Source of the DNA: Alphaproteobacteria bacterium
GTDB lineage: Bacteria; Pseudomonadota; Alphaproteobacteria; Rhizobiales; Beijerinckiaceae
Reading direction: 5' to 3'
Length of the DNA stretch: 5,700 bases
Assembly: GCA_009921785.1 (NCBI GenBank)
Contig: RFXE01000123.1
Location: 1 to 5,700, forward strand
The stretch's first letter is position 1, and each line of letters opens with the position of its first letter. The translations under genes and the position numbers were made by a program. The notes under the pieces were generated by a model. It saw nothing but the letters and a program-made list of their open reading frames with translations, had not been told where the DNA came from and did no database searches. Below are positions 1 through 4,672 of this stretch, piece by piece.

Positions 1-1
1 A

Positions 2-1624
2 ATCGATAATCATCACATTGCTGATGTTTCGAAATTCTCGGTCGCTGAAGCACATCGCTGGTTTGAACGCTTGCCTAAAGCGCTCTCGAAAAAGCAGAAT
101 GAAATCGCCGGTCGTATTTTAAAAGAAATTCGTGATCGTCTGACATTTCTTGTCGATGTCGGTCTTGATTATCTCACACTCTCGCGCAACTCCGGTTCTC
201 TCTCAGGCGGTGAAAGCCAACGTATTCGCTTGGCTTCGCAAATCGGCTCAGGCCTTTCAGGCGTGCTTTATGTTCTTGATGAACCGTCCATTGGTCTTCA
301 CCAGCGCGACAATGAGCGGTTGCTCGGAACACTCAAAAGATTGCGTGATCTTGGTAATACCGTGATCGTCGTTGAACATGACGAAGACGCCATCTTGCAA
401 GCAGATTGGGTTGTCGACGTTGGACCCGGAGCCGGTATTCATGGCGGAAAAATCGTTGCTGAAGGTCAACCGCAAGATATTCTTGATAACCCGAAATCAT
501 TGACCGGAAAATATCTCAAAGGCGAGATGGGTGTGCCAACACCACCGCAACGTCGTAAGCCGCAAAAAGGCCGAATGCTCAAACTTGTTGGTGCGCGCGG
601 CAACAATCTTAAAAACGTCACAGCTGAAATTCCACTTGGAACTTTTACTTGCATCACAGGTGTTTCAGGTGGTGGTAAATCGACTTTGATCATCGACACG
701 CTTTATCGTGCGGTCGCGCGGCGCTTGAATGGTGCGTTTGAACAACCTGCTCCGTTTGATCGCATTGAAGGTCTCGAACATCTCGACAAAGTGATTGATA
801 TTGATCAGTCGCCCATCGGTCGTACACCGCGCTCAAATCCCGCTACTTATACGGGCGCCTTCACGCCGATCCGTGAATGGTATGCGGAATTGCCAGAAGC
901 AAAAGCACGCGGTTATCAACCCGGGCGATTCTCTTTCAATGTCAAAGGGGGACGTTGCGAAGCCTGCCAGGGTGATGGCGTCATCAAGATCGAGATGCAC
1001 TTCCTTCCCGATGTCTATGTGACATGTGATGTCTGCAAAGGACGTCGTTATGATCGCGAGACGCTCGAAGTAAAATTCCGCGATAAGTCCATTGCCGATC
1101 TCCTCGACATGACCGTTGAAGAAGCCGCCAATCTGTTCAAGGCGGTGCCCTCAATACGCGAGAAGATGGAGACCCTCGCCCGCGTCGGCCTCGACTACAT
1201 CAAAGTTGGCCAGCAGGCGACGACGCTCTCGGGTGGTGAAGCCCAACGCGTGAAACTCTCCAAGGAGCTCTCACGCCGCGCGACTGGACGCACGCTCTAT
1301 ATTCTCGACGAACCGACAACGGGGCTCCATTTCCACGATGTGGCCAAGCTCCTTGAAGTGCTCCACGAGCTTGTCGATCAGGGCAATACGGTGATTGTGA
1401 TCGAGCATAATCTTGAAGTGGTGAAAACAGCCGACTGGGTCATCGATATGGGACCGGAAGGCGGCGATGGCGGCGGCGTCATCGTGGCTCAAGGCACGCC
1501 CGAGGATATTGTGAAGGGAAATAAGGGCCATACCGCTCGATTCCTCGCGGAAATCATGTCCAGACGGCCACCAAAAGCCGAAAAATCCCTAAAATCAAAG
1601 GCGAGCTCAATTGCGGCTAAATAA
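2..1624 (+). CDS. uvrA: UvrA, excinuclease ABC subunit A (5'-partial, C-terminal 540 residues)
   Basis: Cytoplasmic DNA-damage sensor of UvrABC nucleotide excision repair: a dimeric ABC-type ATPase that loads UvrB on lesions. The frame is open from base 2; the codons before the TTG at 71 read as normal UvrA sequence, so that TTG is internal and the true start lies upstream. Family members are about 940-970 residues, so roughly 430 are missing. Counting from base 2, I see the first ABC signature LSGGESQ (residue 67) and Walker B ending LDEP (Asp 93). These are followed by the second Walker A GVSGGGKST (220), a zinc finger CX2C-X19-CX2C (Cys 319, 322, 342, 345), the second signature LSGGEAQ (409) and Walker B LDEP (Asp 436). 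The lysine-rich C-terminal tail is ordinary. G+C at third codon positions seems higher in the last third than near the start. No terminator hairpin follows the stop. Confidence 0.98.
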   Translation: MDNHHIADVSKFSVAEAHRWFERLPKALSKKQNEIAGRILKEIRDRLTFLVDVGLDYLTLSRNSGSLSGGESQRIRLASQIGSGLSGVLYVLDEPSIGLHQRDNERLLGTLKRLRDLGNTVIVVEHDEDAILQADWVVDVGPGAGIHGGKIVAEGQPQDILDNPKSLTGKYLKGEMGVPTPPQRRKPQKGRMLKLVGARGNNLKNVTAEIPLGTFTCITGVSGGGKSTLIIDTLYRAVARRLNGAFEQPAPFDRIEGLEHLDKVIDIDQSPIGRTPRSNPATYTGAFTPIREWYAELPEAKARGYQPGRFSFNVKGGRCEACQGDGVIKIEMHFLPDVYVTCDVCKGRRYDRETLEVKFRDKSIADLLDMTVEEAANLFKAVPSIREKMETLARVGLDYIKVGQQATTLSGGEAQRVKLSKELSRRATGRTLYILDEPTTGLHFHDVAKLLEVLHELVDQGNTVIVIEHNLEVVKTADWVIDMGPEGGDGGGVIVAQGTPEDIVKGNKGHTARFLAEIMSRRPPKAEKSLKSKASSIAAK

Positions 1625-1703
1625 TGTCTTCTATGTGAAAATTGGATGGCATTAGGACTAATTTAACGTGGATCACACAAAAACGCATAGCTGTCTTGCT
1701 ATC

Positions 1704-1717
1704 TGACCGACTGGTCA
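1704..1717. promoter_or_regulatory. Operator-like inverted repeat TGACC-GACT-GGTCA
   Basis: Perfect palindrome with 5-bp arms (1704-1708 and 1713-1717) around a 4-base centre. Its right half covers the putative -35 element of the DUF1127 promoter, where a bound repressor would block RNA polymerase. The GACC-N4-GGTC form is like operators of some TetR-family regulators; that is a resemblance from memory. No regulator gene is present in the window, so the cognate protein is unknown. A 10-base palindromic match can arise by chance. Confidence 0.35.
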
Positions 1718-1740
1718 AAGTATCTTACCTCTCTTATATG
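1712..1740 (+). promoter_or_regulatory. Candidate sigma70-type promoter of the DUF1127 gene
   Basis: TGGTCA (1712-1717, 4 of 6 matches to TTGACA) and TATATG (1735-1740, 4 of 6 matches to TATAAT) are separated by 17 bases. This predicts a transcript starting near 1747 with a leader of about 77 bases. It is the best-spaced pair I found between uvrA and the small gene. A heat-shock or other alternative sigma promoter cannot be excluded: a CTTG occurs at 1695-1698, but no well-spaced partner is evident. Confidence 0.35.
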
Positions 1741-1760
1741 CAGTGCAACAATTTCAGAGA

Positions 1761-1792
1761 CAACCCGTTTCGGACCACGAAATGAGCGGTTG
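1761..1792 (+). promoter_or_regulatory. Bulged stem-loop in the 5' leader of the DUF1127 mRNA
   Basis: CAACC (1761-1765) pairs with GGTTG (1788-1792), and CGTTTCG (1766-1772) pairs with CGAAATG (1778-1784, one G-U pair). There is a three-base bulge at 1785-1787 and a GACCA loop. The combined 12-bp stem ends 19 bases before the Shine-Dalgarno core, so it could affect mRNA stability or ribosome access. I do not recognise it as a known riboswitch or leader family. Confidence 0.4.
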
Positions 1793-1808
1793 CCCTGCTT
1801 GTCCGAAC

Positions 1809-1815
1809 AAAGAGG
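1809..1815 (+). promoter_or_regulatory. Ribosome binding site that selects the DUF1127 start
   Basis: AAAGAGG has the AGAGG core at 1811-1815. It lies 8 bases before the ATG at 1824 but only 2 bases before the in-frame ATG at 1818, so 1824 is preferred. A weak TTGT/ACAA hairpin (1799-1810) sits directly next to it. Confidence 0.6.
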
Positions 1816-1823
1816 TAATGAAA

Positions 1824-1985
1824 ATGCTTACGATTTCTACTTTGAAGAGCAATCTTCGCCGCTGGGCCCGTGTGCGCAACACGATCCGTGAACTCTCGCA
1901 GCTCACCGACCGCGATCTCGCCGACCTTGGCATTTCGCGCAGCGACATCCGCTTCATCGCAAAGAAGCACGCAGCAGCACGCTAA
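1824..1985 (+). CDS. DUF1127 family small basic protein (53 aa)
   Basis: A short protein with an arginine-rich N-terminal half (RRWARVRNTIREL, residues 12-24) and the conserved end of the family, LTDRDLADLGISRSDI (27-42). A basic KKHAAAR tail follows. It has no membrane segment or signal peptide and is probably two helices. DUF1127 (YjiS-like) proteins are frequent and often multicopy in alphaproteobacteria. Some have been tied to RNA turnover or stress and phosphate responses, and in Rhodobacter one (CcaF1) is encoded just before the CcsR small RNAs. The start was chosen by Shine-Dalgarno spacing. Upstream in-frame starts (GTG 1743, ATG 1782) would add a non-family Cys-containing leader with no ribosome site. 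The gene has its own leader and terminator and looks monocistronic. Family assignment is firm; an RNA-related role is inferred from relatives and from the hairpins that follow. Confidence 0.88.
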   Translation: MLTISTLKSNLRRWARVRNTIRELSQLTDRDLADLGISRSDIRFIAKKHAAAR

Positions 1986-1999
1986 GAAAATTTAGCCGG

Positions 2000-2027
2000 G
2001 CATCGTCTCCCCCTCCTATGACGATGC
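2000..2027 (+). other. Stem-loop 1 with anti-Shine-Dalgarno loop
   Basis: GCATCGTC (2000-2007) pairs perfectly with GACGATGC (2020-2027). The 12-base loop (2008-2019) is almost all pyrimidine and contains CCCCCTCCT. No T-run follows, so this is not a classical terminator. The exposed loop complements ribosome-binding sites. Confidence 0.7.
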
Positions 2028-2035
2028 TTAGGACA

Positions 2036-2072
2036 TTCGGTTCTGAGGATTCCCCTTTTTCCTTGAACCGAA
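2036..2072 (+). other. Stem-loop 2, long hairpin
   Basis: TTCGGTTC (2036-2043) pairs with GAACCGAA (2065-2072). Beyond a small internal loop, AGGA (2046-2049) pairs with TCCT (2060-2063), leaving the pyrimidine-rich loop 2050-2059 with four C and then T. No T-run follows the stem. It probably acts with its neighbours as part of a structured RNA rather than as a terminator. Confidence 0.6.
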
Positions 2073-2076
2073 CGAG

Positions 2077-2107
2077 ACGCCCGCCACCCCCTCCCGGCGG
2101 GCGTTTT
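2077..2107 (+). terminator. Rho-independent terminator with C-rich loop
   Basis: ACGCCCGCC (2077-2085) pairs perfectly with GGCGGGCGT (2096-2104), giving a 9-bp GC-rich stem. The 10-base loop is ACCCCCTCCC, and TTTT follows (2104-2107). The T-run is short, but stem strength and position make this the likely end of the DUF1127 transcript. The loop repeats the anti-Shine-Dalgarno octamer of stem-loop 1. Confidence 0.75.
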
Positions 2108-2161
2108 CGTATCTAAGGGAATGTCTTGTTCAGGCTCCATGCGCGCATTATGGTCCGCGCC

Positions 2162-3556
2162 ATGTCAATCAAGCCCATCCATATCATCGGCGGCGGTCTT
2201 GCGGGTTCAGAAGCCGCTTGGCAGATCAGCCGCAAAAATATTCCCGTCATTCTTCACGAGATGCGTCCTGTGCGCAAAACAGCGGCCCATCAAACCGATG
2301 CGCTGGCAGAACTCGTGTGTTCAAATTCTTTCCGCTCCGATGATGCGAAGGCAAATGCAGTAGGTCTCCTGCATGCCGAGATGCGCAAACTTAATTCATT
2401 GATCATGGCGTCTGCCGATCGCAATCAGGTGCCCGCTGGTGGCGCCTTGGCCGTTGATCGCGACGGCTTTGCTTCAGCAGTCACTGAAGCGATTTCCAAA
2501 GAACCCTTGATCACGATTGAACGGGGTGAAGTGAATGGATTGCCGCCCAAAGAGTGGGACAATGTGATCATTGCTACGGGTCCGTTAACATCGTCGGCCT
2601 TGGCTGAAGCAATCTTATCGATCACAGGTGAAAAGCAGTTATCGTTTTTCGATGCGATTGCGCCCATCATTCATAAAGAAACTATCGATTTCAATTTTGC
2701 GTGGTATCAAAGCCGTTACGATAAAGTTGGCCCAGGCGGAACAGGTGCTGATTATATCAATTGCCCGCTCGATAAAGACCAATATTTCGCTTTTGTTGAC
2801 GCGCTCTTGCAAGGCGAGAAAACAGAATTCAAAGAGTTTGAAGGTGTTCCCTATTTCGATGGCTGTTTACCTATCGAAGTGATGGCCATGCGCGGCGCCG
2901 AAACATTACGTCATGGACCCATGAAACCCGTGGGGCTTACCAATCCGCATAATCCAACAGTGAAGCCTTATGGCATTGTTCAATTGCGACAGGATAATGC
3001 GCTTGGCACGCTCTATAATATGGTGGGCTTTCAAACGAAGCTCAAATATGCCGAACAGGTTCGCATTTTCAGAACAATCCCGGGATTAGCGAATGCGGAT
3101 TTCGCGCGACTTGGCGGATTGCATCGCAATACATATTTGAATTCACCTAACTTGCTTGATCCCACTTTGAAACTAAAAGCCGAACCGCGTTTGCGTTTTG
3201 CCGGACAAATTACGGGATGCGAAGGCTATGTTGAAAGCGCCGCGATTGGCCTTGCTGCCGGACGTTTCGCAACGGCGGATCGTTTGAGTCTCGAGCACTC
3301 GATCTTCCCGTCAACAACGGCATTAGGTGCTCTCATCAATCACATTACCGGCGGCCATATCGAAACCATTGATGCCGGTCCGCCGAGCTTTCAACCGATG
3401 AATATCAATTTCGGTTTGTTCCCGCCGATTGCAGCGCCAACCAAAGATGAAACAGGAAAGCGTTTACGCGGCACTGAAAAATCCATCGCTCGCAAACACG
3501 CCCTCACCGCACGGGCGGCTGCGGATATTGATCTTTGGATGAGTTCGTTAACTTAA
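2162..3556 (+). CDS. trmFO: TrmFO, folate- and FAD-dependent tRNA (uracil-54-C5)-methyltransferase
   Basis: Cytoplasmic flavoenzyme that forms ribothymidine-54 in the T-loop of tRNA, using methylenetetrahydrofolate and reduced FAD. It replaces TrmA in many alphaproteobacteria and Gram-positives. From the ATG at 2162 it is 464 residues, normal for the family. Visible features are the FAD-binding IIGGGLAGSEAAW (Gly 10, 12, 15) and LVCSNSFRSD with Cys 53. DGCLPIEVMAMRG carries Cys 235, which corresponds to the catalytic Cys 226 of the Bacillus enzyme. YNMVGFQTKLKY and the C-terminal flavin region FAGQITGCEGYVES (from about residue 347) follow. The start is uncertain: 2162 matches the usual family N-terminus but has no Shine-Dalgarno site. 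ATG 2150 and TTG 2126 are in frame, and AAGGGA (2115-2120) sits 5 bases before the TTG. No promoter was recognised in the 54 bases after the terminator. It converges on the minus-strand operon. Confidence 0.97.
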   Translation: MSIKPIHIIGGGLAGSEAAWQISRKNIPVILHEMRPVRKTAAHQTDALAELVCSNSFRSDDAKANAVGLLHAEMRKLNSLIMASADRNQVPAGGALAVDRDGFASAVTEAISKEPLITIERGEVNGLPPKEWDNVIIATGPLTSSALAEAILSITGEKQLSFFDAIAPIIHKETIDFNFAWYQSRYDKVGPGGTGADYINCPLDKDQYFAFVDALLQGEKTEFKEFEGVPYFDGCLPIEVMAMRGAETLRHGPMKPVGLTNPHNPTVKPYGIVQLRQDNALGTLYNMVGFQTKLKYAEQVRIFRTIPGLANADFARLGGLHRNTYLNSPNLLDPTLKLKAEPRLRFAGQITGCEGYVESAAIGLAAGRFATADRLSLEHSIFPSTTALGALINHITGGHIETIDAGPPSFQPMNINFGLFPPIAAPTKDETGKRLRGTEKSIARKHALTARAAADIDLWMSSLT

Positions 3557-3566
3557 ATCTATCGAC

Positions 3567-4292
3567 TTAAAGACGACCGAGCATCATGCGCAGAAGAATG
3601 CGCCATGGCGCGGGAAAAGCACGCTCAGGACTTTGACCCAACGCCAAACTTTTTAGAAAAGGTTCGGCAATTGCCAGCGGCAAAAATGCCGGCTTAACTT
3701 TATCCGAAACAGTTTGAAGCGCGTGACGTGCCTTGATCAAATGTTCTCGCGCAAGAGATACAAGATCTTTCTGCGATAGGTCTGTCGTTTCCTCGCGGAT
3801 TAGCTCGATCAACCCTAAAACCATTCCCACGTGACCAGATGCTTCGCTTGTTTGCGGATCGCGACCGCCATTCAAGATCAATGACGCAAGCTGAATGAGT
3901 GAAGCGTGGGTCTGCCCGCAATAAAGCTCAAGCGCCACTTCATCAGGACGCCGCAGCGGATCGTCCTGTGAAAGCCGCGATGCGTGCGCTTCAATAAGAG
4001 CAATCAAAGGCGCATGCGGTAAAGCATAACGCGCGCAGGTTTCAAGCAGTGCTTGTCCTTGCGGATGGGATTGCAATTCACCTCCACGCTCGCCCTTCAA
4101 CCCATCGATCCACCATTGCATGCGGATTTCGCCCAAAGCGGGTTCGGAAACGAGAGACGGAATGCGTTTAATCTCAACTGCAAAAGCATAAAGCGATAAT
4201 AACGCATCGCGTCGATCAGGCGGTGCAAACAGCACTGACCAATAAGAAACCGGATCGAAATCCTTCACAAAACGGGCGAGCTCGGTATTCAT
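3567..4292 (-). CDS. Phytoene/squalene synthase-like protein, NDUFAF6-type (probable non-enzymatic assembly factor)
   Basis: A 241-residue, mostly helical protein of the trans-isoprenyl diphosphate synthase (head-to-head) fold. Family landmarks are FAPPDRRDALLSLYAF (22-37), VSEPALGEIRMQWW (48-61), the SRLSQDDP segment (106-112) and LYCGQTHASLIQLASLI (123-139). The DxxxD/DDxxD diphosphate-binding motifs of true phytoene and squalene synthases are not visible: the first site reads EIKRI and the second GHVGMVLGLIELI. Enzymatic activity is therefore doubtful. Human NDUFAF6, a complex I assembly factor, belongs to this degenerate branch. It is also shorter than the roughly 280 residues I expect; the segment with a YLP motif after LIELI seems absent. 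Its ATG overlaps the upstream stop as TAATG with no ribosome site, implying translational coupling. It is the last gene of the secF operon. A residual isoprenoid role is possible. Confidence 0.8.
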   Translation of the reverse strand: MNTELARFVKDFDPVSYWSVLFAPPDRRDALLSLYAFAVEIKRIPSLVSEPALGEIRMQWWIDGLKGERGGELQSHPQGQALLETCARYALPHAPLIALIEAHASRLSQDDPLRRPDEVALELYCGQTHASLIQLASLILNGGRDPQTSEASGHVGMVLGLIELIREETTDLSQKDLVSLAREHLIKARHALQTVSDKVKPAFLPLAIAEPFLKSLALGQSPERAFPAPWRILLRMMLGRL

Positions 4293-4672
4293 TAAGGGAG
4301 AGCAATCATCGCTGCGGCCACACGACGATGTTCCGCAACCAGAACATTATAAGTTCGTGCGGCAGCAAGTGTAGCCATCATATCGAATTGAAATTGATAT
4401 TCACGAAACCGCCAAAGCAAGGGCTCCGCAAGGCGATGAATTTTCTCGCCGGTCCCGATCAGAACAAAATCAATGTCCTGCGCTTCGGCAAACAATTCTT
4501 GAAATGACATTGCAGTGAGATCGCTCACAGACGAAATCGACCAGGCGTGAATACCCGATGGCAGGATGAGGATCGAACCACGATGGGACATATCGGCAAA
4601 GCGAAAACCACCCTGCCCAACTGCATCAATCGCATGGCGTCCGGGAACAAACCCTTCGCCACGCGCGGTCAT
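4292..4672 (-). CDS. Mth938-like domain protein (DUF498, NDUFAF3 family)
   Basis: A 126-residue soluble protein covering one Mth938 domain (Pfam DUF498/PF04430). Family signatures are YGNGGF-like VGQGGFRFADMSHRGSILILPSG (18-40), an acidic stretch leading to DIDFVLIGTG (66-74) and the C-terminal ARTYNVLVAEHRRVAAAMIA (105-124). No signal peptide, membrane helix or obvious catalytic triad is seen. Human NDUFAF3, a mitochondrial complex I assembly factor, is the best-known relative; the bacterial role is not settled. The start overlaps the secF stop by four bases (ATGA), and its own stop overlaps the next gene, so all three are probably translated from one mRNA. Being next to secF on one side and an NDUFAF6-like gene on the other supports a role in assembling membrane complexes. 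Confidence 0.88.
   Translation of the reverse strand: MTARGEGFVPGRHAIDAVGQGGFRFADMSHRGSILILPSGIHAWSISSVSDLTAMSFQELFAEAQDIDFVLIGTGEKIHRLAEPLLWRFREYQFQFDMMATLAAARTYNVLVAEHRRVAAAMIALP

Larger units (their letters stand above)
2000..2107 (+). ncRNA. Candidate 3'-UTR-derived small RNA with anti-Shine-Dalgarno loops (cuckoo/CcsR-like)
   Basis: Fourteen bases after the DUF1127 stop, three stem-loops follow almost without gaps (2000-2027, 2036-2072, 2077-2104) and end in a T-run. Loops 1 and 3 both contain the octamer CCCCCTCC (2009-2016 and 2087-2094), including CCTCC, the complement of the GGAGG ribosome site. Loop 2 is also pyrimidine-rich. From established knowledge, the alphaproteobacterial cuckoo RNAs, including CcsR1-4 of Rhodobacter sphaeroides, carry a CCUCCUCCC-type loop motif. 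CcsRs are co-transcribed with a DUF1127 gene. The context and the loop logic match, but the motif is not identical. Separate processing into small RNAs is inference; the region could simply be a stable 3' UTR. Confidence 0.55.

Noticed and set aside
1625..1700. Terminator for uvrA or a tRNA in the stretch after the uvrA stop.
   Set aside because: No stem followed by a T-run and no cloverleaf pattern could be found.
1743..1823. In-frame N-terminal extension of the DUF1127 protein (GTG 1743 or ATG 1782), which would add a Cys-rich CPACP stretch.
   Set aside because: No ribosome site precedes these starts, the extension is unlike the family, it overlaps the leader hairpin, and AGAGG is ideally placed for ATG 1824.
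4223..4507. Plus-strand open frame of 94 codons across the Mth938/phytoene-synthase-like junction.
   Set aside because: It is antisense to two recognisable genes, with no motif of its own.
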